A DNA stretch of 64,000 bases from Apteryx mantelli (taxonomy: Eukaryota > Chordata > Aves > Apterygiformes > Apterygidae). Positions within the stretch are counted from its first letter, which is position 1. The number at the start of each line of letters is the position of its first letter. Below the pieces are notes generated by a model that saw only the letters and a program-made list of their open reading frames with translations, was not told where the DNA came from and searched no databases. Shown here piece after piece: positions 27,001 to 40,026 of the stretch. The DNA is taken from positions 124,219,415-124,283,414 of the forward strand of contig NC_089979.1 of assembly GCF_036417845.1 (NCBI RefSeq), written 5' to 3'. The translations under genes were made by a program, and so were the position numbers.

Positions 27001-28996
27001 TCCTGTCATTGATTATTGCAGTATTTCCAAATACCATGATTTATTTTCTTCCACACATGCTGCAGCTTATATAGCATGCCCACCAGTTGAGGCAGACTCA
27101 CCTTGGAGCTTAACAACTGCTATTCTGATACCAAGCTCAGGATCTTGCACCCAGAGTCTGTTTTGTGGGGTGCCATGTGGAGCAGAGGCACTGATACATT
27201 ATGAGCCAAATTTGCAGCCTTCTGATTTCAGAGAAGCTCTCCAGTGCCCTGCTTCATAGAGGGCAATCCTTTTCCAGGTTTAACGATCGCAGGAATTTCT
27301 CTTCTCCTTCTCTTTAGATTAAGGTACCCAAATGGAGTCTTGAACTTTTTTTTTTTTTTTTCCCCATTACGAGTTTTCCAGTTGCTCAGACATTGTTCTT
27401 TTGCGTTTGCCTATGGTGCCTGGAATCTATGTCCATCATGAAGCATCTACAGAATTTTTTCCAGGTGGTTCCCATGCAAGTTTTACTTGGACTCAGGATT
27501 GCTTAGGTTCCAGGTTAAGACAAGTAAGATATCTTCAGCAGGAACTAGAGGGACAGCGGGTGTCTGCTCATTTTGCAAAGGGCTGGAAGTTAATGCTTTA
27601 AAGGAGTAGGGTAAGAGGAGGTTAGTTTCACTTTGTGACACCTAATCAGGAGGGAGGGAAGGAACAGCTGGGAATGGACAGATGAACAAAAAACACAGTA
27701 TAATGAACACTGTTTTTTGGTCCCATATACACTACCTAAAAACTGCCAGTTGTGTTAGGTCTCTTATCCTTGTGATAGCTCATAGGAGTTGCTGCAAAGT
27801 AATAATAATAACAACACAGGCTAAATATTCTACCTTAAAGTATAGAGGGAGAACATCAGGAATTATGAAAACATCAGAAATTAAGATAGCTTGGAAATGA
27901 ATCACAGACAAAAAAAAAACTTTAAGGGTCTGATAAACTCTCTGCAATAAGATAGTCAAATAACTTTAATCTACACTGCAGGATGAGACAGTATTAGCAC
28001 CATTCCAGCAAGGGTTTATCATTAATAAATATTGTTGTCCTCAAAGATGTTAGTAAGATTTTACATATATATGCAGGCAAGACCTGAGACCTTAAGCAGT
28101 CAGTTAACAAATCCCACTACAGACTCATCAGATAAAGAAGAGATTTCATTCGTAAAGCAAACAACTGAAACAACTGAGAATTAATGCTACGAAAAAAGGG
28201 GGACACCCCCCCAAGTTATTTAATATTAGGGTAACAATCAAATTTGTCAAGTTTTTTTTAAATAAATAACCCACAATTTAATCAAAGTTTTATGAGTCTG
28301 TTATTTGCCAATTTCTTTTATTTTTCCAATTTTATAGGTGACTAAAATGACTTTTGTGTGTGTGTGTATCAGTATTCATTTCTAGTCTTTCAGATGTCCA
28401 AAGCAATTCGTCCAGTGAAGACATTTGATCAAACTATTGAAGAGTCAGAATAGGATAAGAAAGTTAACTGGTTAGGGTAGCAATAGCATTCCCTTTTCAT
28501 TTCCTATTAATGCATTAGGTAGACAGCCCATTTTGCAATGCGGCAATGTGAAACAGTTGGACTGAAGCGATTTCAGATTTGGATTCCAAGGAATAATCCT
28601 TCAGTGACAGCACCAAATTTAAGAAGGACCACACAGCAGGTATTGCAATTTAGAAAAAGCTGGCTACCATAAATTTTACTAGCAAGTAAAAGTTCATAAA
28701 ATGCATTGTCTCTTTAATTGTGTTTACTCTAAGTACTGAATGCTGGTACTCCAAGAGTATTTCAAGTATGGAAGCACTGTATCTAGTGTGGTCTCAATGA
28801 AAGCTGTCTGCTGACTGGACTTTCTCCTCCTTTTATTGTAGGATAAGAGACAAGAAAAGCTGGCGAGCTTTGTAGGTGTCTAGCACTGATACATTTGTAC
28901 CAACAAAAATGTGCCTGTAGCTACATTTATACATGCATATATACACAAATATGTATACACACACGCATATATAGTGTCTATGGAGTACAGTCTGTG

Positions 28997-29010
28997 GTGC
29001 CATCTGGTGG
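28997..29010 (-). promoter_or_regulatory. CTCF-type site, full core match
   Basis: On the minus strand CCACCAGATGGCAC matches all 14 positions of the CTCF core written CCASYAGRKGGCRS. It lies in the intergenic region about 11 kb beyond the estimated end of RBMS3. Occupancy cannot be told from sequence. Confidence 0.5.
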
Positions 29011-29940
29011 AAAGAAGTCAGTAGCAGCTCTACTGGTACATTAAAAAAATAAAAGTGCAGGTAACTTTTAAAGAAGGAAGGAATAAATAAAACCCCACAA
29101 GAAGAGGGCTCTGATCCATATGATATACAGAAGCAGCAGTATTACTCAAAAAATGCAGCTCCAGTCTTGAAAACTAAAGTTTCTCACCTTAACTTACCCA
29201 GACTGTCAAACTCGTTGATGTTGATCAGCAGTCACTGATGAGTTTCTGAAGCCACAAAAAGCTTAAATGAGTTATGGAAAGATGTAAAGACTCCCTGGCA
29301 TTTCTGACTGTCCCATCCCTGATGGGATGTCTCAGGTAGGGGATTTGAAGCCTTGCAGATTTACTAGAAAAGCAGATATCTTCAACTTAGTGCATCTCAT
29401 AGTGAACCATTTTACAGTGACTGAGTATTTACATGAATACACACTGATTTGTTTTTTTTCTGACTCCCTGTCAGATTTATCTGGCATGAAGTTTCTCTGT
29501 TTCTCTCAGTAGATGCAGTTCTTGTGATGGAAATGTGCTTCTGGACAAGAATAAGCAATCACTTATTTTAAAGATTACTTAAGAGTAGGTATTTGCCATA
29601 TAGGCATAGGAAAGCAGTTCTCATGGTTTCTTTCGAAGAATTTGGGTTGTGTTTTTCAAAATTCCCATTAATTCTTGAAGGAAAAAAAAAAGATATATAA
29701 ATGGACAGGTTACTTTTTAAGAGAGAGCTAGTATCTCCAAGGATAGCACTCTCACCAGAACAGATCAAGGCCCAAGGGAGTCTACACAACAAGAATAAGG
29801 TCTAGTTCTGCACCAAGATATGGAAAACTGGGTCATTCAGGAGCAATTATTTTACATTTATACTTAATTATTATACACTTATAACTGTATACTTATAGTT
29901 ATACTGAGGACTAGGGATTGGGCACAATATTGTTTATGAT

Positions 29941-29982
29941 TTCCATGGCAGAATGTTTGTTTTCCATGGCAGAGTGTTACTG
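29941..29982. repeat. 21-bp tandem duplication with NcoI-like palindrome
   Basis: TTCCATGGCAGA begins both units (29941 and 29962). The tails differ at several positions, so this copy is older than the one at 15357. Just to the left is an inverted TATAACT/AGTTATA pair. Confidence 0.7.
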
Positions 29983-30242
29983 AAAAGCAAAGAAAAAGGC
30001 AAGATGTTCATCAGTGGGGGTTGCAATGTTAGATCTTGCTCCTATTCTTTTAGTGGTAGTTTGACCTATTTCAATTTTCTTATTCTCAGGTGAAGATGTT
30101 GAAATGAGTCAGTTAATTCACTGTATTTCTAAAAAGGCTGGGAATTTTGTCAGTGATTCTGTGTGTAACAAAGAAAATACTTTGGCCAGCGTAGACAGGT
30201 GAACACAAATTCCTGTCCGTCTACCAGTTGATAATTAGCTTC

Positions 30243-30261
30243 CACAGCTGACTCAGCTGTG
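30243..30261. promoter_or_regulatory. Palindromic MAF/AP-1 site with two E-boxes
   Basis: CACAGCTGACTCAGCTGTG is a perfect 9-bp inverted repeat around one central base. It contains GCTGACTCAGC, the inner 11 bases of the MAF recognition element, and two CAGCTG E-boxes overlapping its arms. The setting is intergenic, with no gene nearby. Confidence 0.4.
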
Positions 30262-33200
30262 CTACCTACACTTCTTGTTCCTTCCTTTTCCTCCCTCATG
30301 TTCTCTTTAGCCTTTGCCTCTTATTGCTTCCCTCCTTCCTTCTCAGGCTCTCACAAGGCTCCATCCGCCTTTCTGACAGCCATCAAGCCCCCTCAGTAAG
30401 GCAGAGGGGAAGAAAGATGATATGACTAAATAGTAATCCCATCCCTGTTGAGACAAAATCCTAATCCAATAGCAGTTTGTCTTGATAAAGATGGAGTAAA
30501 ATCTTGGATAACATCTTAGGACTTGGGTTATGGTTAAACCAGCTTTATGGCCAGGAAATGAAATTTATTTCTTGCCCTCCCAAAACTCAGTGTTGTCAAA
30601 ATGTGTTCTTAAAGCTCAATCAAAACAAAAAAAAAGAAGAAAAAAGTTAAAATAGAAGAGTTCTGTTTCTGCCATCACCTTATTTCTGCTAGCCTGGCTT
30701 TTTACTCTTGTGTTCTTTTGTTTCTTGTTGCTTATAATATGATGGCTGAATCACAGGCTTCTCCTTGTATCCAGTGAACTCAGCAGAAAAAATCTTATTG
30801 ACTTTACTGAGTATAGAATTGGATTTACTGTTCATTGCTCTAATCTGTTAGATTACTTTCCCTCCTGCTATTTCTTTCCTTTATGTAAATAAACTATGAC
30901 TAAAAGGAAGTTGTTCATATTGGATAATGTAGTTGTTGGAAGAGTGCAAGCTAAACAAAAGCAATGAGTATTTTTTAGAACAATTTTTGTACATTTTAAA
31001 TAAAATCCTTATCCTGGATTTGACTGACTAGGGGTGGTTCAAATACAAACACTCATTTTCTACAGAAAGGAAACCATTTTCCAAAAAATATATTTCCCCT
31101 TTTCTGCTTTTCTATAACTGAGATTCCTACCCGCCGCCCCCCCCCCATTAAGAACCATTGGGAGCATATTACCTTCCTCCTCACCCTCCAGTTTTGCTAC
31201 TAAACTCTTTGTTTTCTGTCTAGACTGAGAAACAAGTACTGAGAGTGGGGTGTTCATGTGTAGGACAGTTCAGCAAGTTCAGTAGTGAATGCCTAAAAGA
31301 CCCTGTGATGTGCATTGTTACTATGATTAATGACTCTAATTATTGATGCAGAACCATAAATGTATACAGGATCTTTCAAGAATAAATAAGAAAGCAGTGC
31401 ATTCAGCTATGAGGAGTTACAGCAGGAAAATAGCAAAGGTTTATAAAAAGCAAATCTTGCCAGATAAACACATTACAAAACTGTGAACATGTTCATGTTT
31501 CCTTTGTAGTTCTTGGGAACGTTGCCTATTCACTATAATGAGAGGGGGACTAGGCTCTTAGTGACTATAGGAAAACCAGAATATGAAATAGATTTGGAAT
31601 TTAACACATTAGCTGGTTCATTTCCTCATAAAACCTTGAAAAATGTCATTTGAAGATAGTTTGGTTATGAGTCCTCACCTGAACTGAAGTCTGCTTGAAG
31701 AGGCCAGCTAATACTAAATGGGAGGGTGTCACAATTTCTTGAGGGGGACTTGGCTGGTTGCTTTTTAGCCTCAGTGATTTCTTTGCAGGTTCACAAAGGA
31801 GCATTATCGCTCGCAGTTGCAGTGTGAATCTTTTTCAGGGGTGCTGCTGCACATCCTCTCTCAACAATAAACTGTCTGCTCAGGTGTGGTGGCAGAAACT
31901 TGGAGTGTGGGAAGTAGGGGCTGATGGATTCAGTTATTCTGGAAAGTCTTCAGGCAATCGACAGTGAAGCATGTATACCTTGGGATATGATAAGATCTGC
32001 CTTGTAAGTTTAGATATCCACCTCTGACTGGGGCTAACAAAGGGGACCCAGTGTAATTTCATCTGGGGCCTGAGGGACAGCTGGGGAGATACAGCAAAGA
32101 GAAAAGACCATCAGGGTTTTGAAGATTCCATATGAAAAATTATGCTTGGCCTCTGGGTCAAGCTGACTCCCCTTTCTGTGGTTTTTGGTTTTAAAAAGTG
32201 TCAGAATGTCTTCTGATTTTGTGTCTAATGAAATGTATCTCTGAAGTGATTATAGCATTTCAAAATATAACATGGAAAAAGTAGGAAAAAAAATCTCTAG
32301 AAAACCTCCAAACTCTGTAAGCGGACATAAAAGTGAAATCTGATATTATGAAAGAGTACAAAATAAGAAAAAAATAGCCACCTCACATACAGACATTGCA
32401 TTAGCCAACAAGGGGGAAGGGATGAGCTCAGAAATGTTTCAAAGCATGAGGGGATATACAGTAGAATTTATTCCTCAATATCCCAAAGCCATAAGAATAC
32501 CTTATACTTTCGTATGCATCACACCTTTCCTTCTGAAATCAGCCCTGTCTTTCCTGTGTCCTTGCACTGCACACAAAGCCATAAACTAGGCTCTTTTACT
32601 CTTGATTTTTCTGGGCTGCTGTTTACTTGTTCCCTCTGTGGTTAAATGCTGTAAGGTTTCCCATTACGTGTAGCATTCAGTGTAGGGACTCTTTCAGTTG
32701 GCACCTCTCACACATTGCTTCTGGCTTCATTCTTAACACACCTCATAGGTGTTTCCATTGCTTTTTCTGAGCTTTAATTACTGAAAATGTGCCTGTGCAG
32801 TATCAGCTGACACCAAAATGATTTCCTCTTTAATGTCAATTGAAAAATGAGTTCTGTTCCTTGCTCAAAACATCACTTTCATGTCAGTTATTTCATGAGC
32901 CCAGGAGAGTTTTACTAGAGCAGTCAGCTGCCATGGATGGACTCGTGCCTCTTTAGACCAAGCTCTGTTAGCACAGTCCCAACTATTAAGTCTTGAGTTT
33001 ACAGTGATGGTGCTCGATACCTAGAGGTACACCAAGTATTTTAAATAGACCTGCATTTGGTGGAAGTGGTGATGTTGCTGTAGGGTGCTACTGTGCAGAC
33101 AAAAGGAACGATAAAGTCTATTGCAAAGGAAGGAGGATCAGGGGCTTCGCCAGTAACATTATGGGAGAGACCCAAGATGTTGCCTTGTTGCTTGCTGTGG

Positions 33201-36200
33201 TGAAAAGATTTCCGTACTGAGGAAGAAGGTTGAACTTCAGTAATATTTAGGTTTTTCTCTGACCTCTGCACAGGGATTCATCTTTCCTCTCTAGAGGCTT
33301 GATTTTGTGTACTTTTTATTCTCCATAGATCGCACCTGTCTGCTGTGGCTGCTGTGCCAAATGACATCTATCCTGCAGCCATTTCAAATGAGAGCCCAAG
33401 TTCCCTTTGGCACATAGTAGGGTAGATCAAATTATCAGCATAATTTACAGCTGTGTCTTGCTACCAAGCAGCTTTTATGACTGAAGGTTTTGCAGGAAGA
33501 AAGAAACAGGTTGTTGGTTGTACCATTTGCTTTTTTGTTCAAGCTCTGAGGAAAGAGACCTACTGATTTCAAAGAGGAGCTGATGACATTTTTTGCAGCA
33601 ATCTCAGTTTTTAGAAAGATAGCTTTATAAAGTTTCAGGCCCAGAAGGTTCAGTAGGTCAGATCAGCATTTGAAATTTGGCCAGGTCTCCAGTTATACCT
33701 TCCATCTCACAGGCATAAGCTCTGGGACCCTGCCCCCACCACACAGTACCAGGCACTGTGACTGCTCTCCAGGGACCAGAGGAAGGATTTCTGAAGGACA
33801 TTTGTAATGCTACAACATATGTAGCAGAGAAGACACTTGAGTTCCAAAAATAACTGAAGATCTGGGATGTGGTTTAAAGAAGATTAAGGATAATGCTCCA
33901 TAGAATCCTTATCTCATAAAATTATCGTGGGTGCGTTTATATAGATGTATATGTTGATATACACAGCACAATGCGTTTTACAAAAGACATTTTATAAATG
34001 GGCAAAATCAATCAGAACTTTGCAGAGCACAAAAAGTAACCATCTTTCCTGCATCTGGTCATTAACTTAGTCTGAAAAAATCTTACTATGTAAATGTGAA
34101 TCTTTTAAAGAGTGTAGGTTCCCTTTTGTTCTTCTTCTTTTTTAATTTAGGAAATAAGCTATTTCAGGGCACAGTTCTACCTTACCCACTTCAGTAATTC
34201 AGTTTAACTATTTTTTTAGCTTTATTATTTTAAACCAACTTACCTCCTATGTGGGTTTTCTTGGAAAAGCAAATCAGCTAACTAAAATATGAATGATACT
34301 GAGCAAGTCAAGAGAAACAAGTCTGAAACACTCAGGGCTACAAAAGTCTCTCTGCCTGTATTTCTACTAATGTCTGTAGTCAGGTATGGCTGTGCTGCTG
34401 AAATGTCTGACTGCGTGTGCTTAGGGGAGGCAGGAGAGGAGTATTTGAAGGAGGAAAGATTTGGGGCTTTATTTAGTAAATTATTTATTTTGAATCACTG
34501 CAGGTATCACTACAGGGGAAAGTAATCCTTCCAGAAAATGTATGATCCTGTGTTTCTGAGTACATCATACTAGTAAAGTGAGTGCCTGTCCGGGCCACAC
34601 TGGGGAAGAGACATTTCTTTTGGCCAGCTGTTGATGTCCTGCTATCTGACATTCAAGTTGCCTTGTTCCCTCACTTCCTGCACACACCTTACCCATCCAT
34701 CCTCCTTCAGTCCTTTCCCTTTCATCTGTGTGTAAAATTAATCAAAACTATTTGCTAATTCACTCACCAGGGTAGCCCATGCTCAGTCTTTCTTTACTTT
34801 ACTAAACTATACCTGCCTCCAAGGTGAGACAAAATGGGGCAGAGCCTCACGAGCCCAGAAAGTTTCTCTTTTATGAGTTGGGGAAGGTCATTTCCTGCCT
34901 CTTCTTTCCAGGAAGTCTATTTTTTCCCCTTTCTTCTCCTACTAGCTACAGCCTTTAGTAGTCCTACCCAGCAGACTAACTGGTTCTGTCAGGTAAACAC
35001 TCTACATTACCACAGTGAGATTTGATGCTCAGATCCCTATTTTTTTTAATGAGTATTCTTTCCAAGCCTAATAAAAAAATAATATGATTAGGGAAAAAGT
35101 AACCAAAGAAGTCCCAGCAGAGAATCCAGTGTGGTTATAGCTTGGCAGTCATACCTTGGGTCCTTGATGGAGGTTTCTGCTTGGTGCTGTACAGGCAAGC
35201 AGCAGAAACCACCTCAGAATGCTCTCACTCAGCATACGAGACTGGATGCACTGTGTGGATGGAGCAGATAAATGAGATGAAAGTGGATTGGGAGGAGGAA
35301 GAGGTTATAATAAAATAAACAAGAATTTAGCTGAAGAGCAGAGGGTTTTTCTTTTGCAATTCCCTGATCCTGGGTCACCACAGCTGGAGGAAATTTCTAC
35401 CACCTTTTTTTTTTTTTTTTGGCAGGGAAGGGACAGAGGGGACATGCTTTCTTGTACTTTCTGTCAGGAGGGGCTGGCTAAAAGCACTGAAACATATTAC
35501 ATTAATAAACATGTTTCATGCAGCTGGGGCTGGCAGAAATGGGAAGATAATTGCTGCAGCACAGGGAAGTCCTTGATGTGGAGGGAATCCCTTTTTGTTC
35601 AGGAGCCCCTCGCCAGTCTGTGTGGGAGACAGATTTCTCTTTAGGAATAGAGACAGTATTGCCAGTATGTGGTGAGCACTGAAGGGGTTCTGTTCAAAGG
35701 GAAAGCAAGGAGAAAATGTGCGAGTTGCAGAAAAAGTCTCTAAACCCTCCAGTGCAGAAGTAAGACAAAGAGGGGACAGTTTTATGACTGGCTGACTGAA
35801 TTAATCCTTAAAGAACTGGAACAGGTTCACATTTAGATTATGTTTTGGTGAGGCCCTCTTCTATAAAGACAATCCTGGTGTCATGAGTAGTAGAGACAAC
35901 CCTGTCATGAGCATCCTATCTCAACTGTTGCTATGAATAACATTCATCAGTATTCAGAGGGAAGCTCAAGGCTTGAGCACCATTTAAAGCTTATTCAGGC
36001 CTCCAGCTTGAGGTTTTTTGGACTGAAGAGGCACCTCATCCAAGCCATACTAGTCTGCACAGGGTGAATCATGCACCTCAAGATGATTTTGGTGGCAGCA
36101 TTTCCACCAATTAAAACTAATGGGTAACTATATTTTTCTCAACAGCAGTAGATATTACCCCATAAGTTTCGTCTGGACAATTCCTGGAAAAAAAGGGATT

Positions 36201-39200
36201 GGATATTCTCCAGTAACTGTCATTTGCAAACAGCTGTTTACATCCCAAAGCCCTCATCGTACAGCCAGTATGTGAAAAAGGAAATAGATTTTGGAAAGCA
36301 ATCCTCAAACTCTGCATTACAGCCAACTATTGCTGTGAGAAGTAAGCAGTAATGCTGAAGCCCACTGTATTCAGCTGTGCCTGAGGGTCTAGCAGAAATA
36401 TAAATTGCTTAATGGATTAAGCAGATCATTTTTCCTTCACCTCATAAGCCTTGCAGAGCATGTCTCTCTTCTGAGTTTGCACAATACCCAGTGGAGACTG
36501 GGGCCTCTGGGTGTTACGCTAACAAATATTTATTTGCTCATTTGGAAGCATGCATAGGACATAATACCTAAGAGACACAGATGAGAAACAAAGAAACTGC
36601 AAAGAAAGAAACAATCTTTTTTTAAAGTGGTAACTTTGTGGACCTCTTGAAGACTCACCTGTTAGGCAAGAAAGCCAGACCGTCAGGGTGCTCGTTAAGA
36701 AGATGAGTATTCACTGCAGGAACTTGCAGCACAAACTGAGAAAGGAAGCATTGGATCAGAGCTGCACTTCTCCAGATGGCATGTTCGATTCTGTTCACTG
36801 TGCAATGAGCGTTAAGGCTCAGGTGAGTGTCTGAATGGCTAGGAACAGGGAGACATGCATATGTTTAGTATGCCAGTGGCCACATACTGCATCTGAGAAA
36901 CCATATATGCAATTTTAATTCCATTGGATGGATGTGCACATATACCATGTAAGAGAAAGAGAGTGAGGGAGGTTTTAAAGAACTCCGTGTTCTTTATTGC
37001 TTTACCTTCCTCCAAACAAAAAAAAAAACCCTTTTCTTGCTTTTCTCCAGCTAATGATTGTTCTGTCTTGGTATAAACTGATGAGAACTGTCTATTCCTC
37101 CACTTCTACCTCCTCATCCATACTAAAAAGGGAGTTAATGGTGGCTGAGCATCTCTTTCTCATGTCACCAAGATTAACTAGAAAATAACCAGATCATGTA
37201 CGGAAAGAGAGGCAGAGCTGGAGCTGGAGTTACACAATAAAATATTTCATATGAGACAGGCACTGGGCAGAAGTTGTTCTACCTGAGGAAGAGAGTATCC
37301 TGTTGGCCTGCTGTGTGGCGTAACACAGCTTTTAATAAGGAGGAAATGATTTCTGAATGAAAAAATTGGGATTAGATCCCACAGGAATGACATTCAAGGA
37401 GCCTACCCACTTTTCTGTTGGCAGCGTTTAGTGTGTCAATGACTACATATCACACAAGATAGGGAATATATTGTCTGGTAACAAACAGTGAAATAAGTAA
37501 TAGGTGTAAATCATGCTTCTTCAAACATTTCTATTTTTCAGCAGTATTTCTATACAGCAGAGCTTAAGGCCTCAGTTAGCCACATTATAAACCCATGCCT
37601 GCTCAACTTTAAAAAACAGCTGCATCATTTTAACTAAATCAGCTTTCAATTCCTCCATTTAAAGTGGTGCACATAACTAGTAGATATTTAGTCCTTATTT
37701 ATGCCCCTCCAAGTCAGTTCAGTGAGGTACCAGTGCAAGATAAACCAGTAAAAGTGAGTATGCTTTTGTCAGGGGTTTGTACCCACAATTTTTTAAAGGA
37801 GAGAATTGGTTTGGTAACAGCATCTTTCCCAAAAAGTGGGATTTTTTCAGAAACATCGTGACATAGGAACACAAACCCTGCTTGCTGTGCCTGTATTTCT
37901 CTGAATTGGCAGGCTCTGGAACGGCTCTAAGAGCTGTGTCTCCTGCCTGCTTCCCATCAACGTGACTGCCTGCAAGCAGCCTGCTGCAGCCTGCCTGTCT
38001 TCATGTGCTGGGCAGCATGTTACCCACCAGGCAGGCAGGCTTCTATCTGCCTGGCCAAATCATCCTGTGTTGAGTGCAGCCTCAGGACTGCTTCTGCCAG
38101 ACATCAGCTATCACTGTGGCTTGTGCTCTGCTAAGTCATATGGAGGCTTTTTAATAGCATACAGTCTTTTCTTGAAGACTGACAAAAATGGGGCAAGGAA
38201 CCCAGAGAAGTGTGACAGCAAGTTTACCGACAGTCAGGCATACACTTAGGTTTGTATCTTGGTTTGCCACTTTGATAGCGGCAGTCTCATCTGGTCCTGA
38301 ACCTTCACTTCTGTGTTTGCTGATCATTAGCAGCATGGGACCTTGCTCTACATTTGTAATCCCTGGTCACCGGAAATAATACAAATATAAACAAAATGTA
38401 TTTAAATACGGTGAGGGTGGAAGTATTCTCAGTTTATTCTGCAGCACGTGCAAAAGTGCAACTGTTGTTTTGTTTTTTTTTTTTCTCCACCTGAACTCTC
38501 AGGGGGTGACAAGCAGAACATATGGCTTTTTCCTCATGGAAATCATGGACTTTTATTGCAGATGCCGACTACTGATAAACATCAACTGTCTGCCTCTGGC
38601 AGCAACATACATTACATATTACCATTTTCCTTGTTATTTTATTTGCTTAGTATAGATAGACTTAGTGATAAAGACAATCATATCATTTCCCAATTAACTT
38701 TTTTTTTTTTTGAGAATGGTGGTAGGGATCAGGAGGATGAGACAAGAAGGCTTTCTTACCTGCACTTCTGTGGAAGATGACGCAAAAGCCCCTTAGCCTG
38801 GTTCCATATGCACACAGCCTACTTCTAAGAAACAAAACCAAAAACACTAGTGCCATAGTTGTTAGTGATACCTTTGTTAGTAGAATCTGAAGTGGAATGA
38901 TCTTGGAAATGGAGCAGTCTTAGAAGTGACAAATTTGAACCTGAATGCCAGAGCATCAGATATAAACCACATTGGCACCACCCACATTGGCATGGACGAA
39001 GTGTCCCTCTTTCCACCACTCTCCCCAGTGTCTTCAGGTACCAGTCAGAGCGACGGGCAGGCTGTAGCTTCTGCTTCCTGCCTTTCTTCTTCTCTCACCC
39101 TCATCATGACCAGCAGCAATGGGCATTTCAGCATAGGCACAGTTAAAAAAAACCCTTGACCGCCTTCCTCCTCCCATTCCTCCATCTTCCAAAGATTTCT

Positions 39201-40012
39201 TTGGGTTTCCCTGATTAGGCAGAAGGGAGTGATAACCTCTCCCAAGGATATTTCATTGGACAGAAAGAATGAAAAGGAAAGTGTACAGACAAGCCCACAA
39301 AACACAAGAAGTGCTGAAGGAGACAGCCGTGATCCTAGTAGGCTGGGAAAAGAGAAGCACTCAGTGATTTCCAGCTTTTGAATAAAGCACTTGGCTGGGG
39401 AGAATTACTGGAAACTTCCTGCCCACCCTCGCCTTCATCACAAACTGTCCTCGTGGGCAGAAACAACACACAAGTGTCACTGGCTGAAGCAACCATGGGG
39501 AAGTGCGTCAAATAGCTTTTCTCATTCCCTGTGAGATGCGGCTGAGGAGGCATTTTACTTTCCAGTTCCCTTTCAAGATGAAGCATGGCTTGCACTACAT
39601 TGCCTAGGCTGTCCTTATTCTGTGAATAATGGTATTCTGTCTTCTATGTAGCAACTTTTGGACTGAAGTCACTCTTTAAAATAAGCCTCAGAAACAAATT
39701 CTTCCAGCTGGTGAGCAAAGCTGGAACCCAAAGACAGTAGATACCCATTAGTATTAAACACTCAGTCTTAGCATGAGAGAAACTTTCTACTTTATTTCAC
39801 CTTCTAATGCGTGGGTGATTGTGCTGTTGACAGGGCAGTGGAGCCATCCTGTCTCTCCAATTCTTTAATGCCCTTTGGTGGAGATGTGGATGAAGCAGAC
39901 TTTGCTGAAAATCTTTTCTGTTCCCTCTGTGCTCAGCACAAGTGCCACGGCCTCGGGAAACCTCTGCAGGAAGGTTCCACAAGAACACAGAGTCACCCAG
40001 CTCTTTTCTTTC

Positions 40013-40026
40013 TTTATTTTTTTATT
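40013..40026 (-). terminator. RBMS3: Tandem poly(A) signals, probable distal end of RBMS3
   Basis: Two AATAAA hexamers lie on the minus strand at 40021-40026 and 40013-40018, separated by two bases. A GU-rich downstream element is seen on the transcript strand at about 39977-39990. This combination is the usual vertebrate cleavage and polyadenylation layout. A further AATAAA at 39791-39796 is an alternative. Confidence 0.45.

Larger units (their letters stand above)
24001..39989. other. Intergenic DNA between RBMS3 and the left part of the window
   Basis: Mostly AT-rich, non-coding sequence with T-tracts (27347-27361, 35404-35420, 38470-38483) and short TG, CTAT and AAT runs. The stretch 24020-24190 is unusually rich in homeobox-like AT cores and may be a conserved element, but this cannot be judged from one genome. 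Regulatory motifs at 28997 and 30243 are listed separately. A GC-richer patch lies at 37900-38110. No coding exon was recognised. Confidence 0.55.

Noticed and set aside
26891..27259. 122-codon open frame on the plus strand
   Set aside because: No recognisable motif, no exon boundary signals, and AT-rich flanks with simple CTAT repeats.
31484..31493. GAACATGTTC as a p53 or steroid receptor site
   Set aside because: Only one p53 half-site is present and the spacing does not fit a steroid receptor element.
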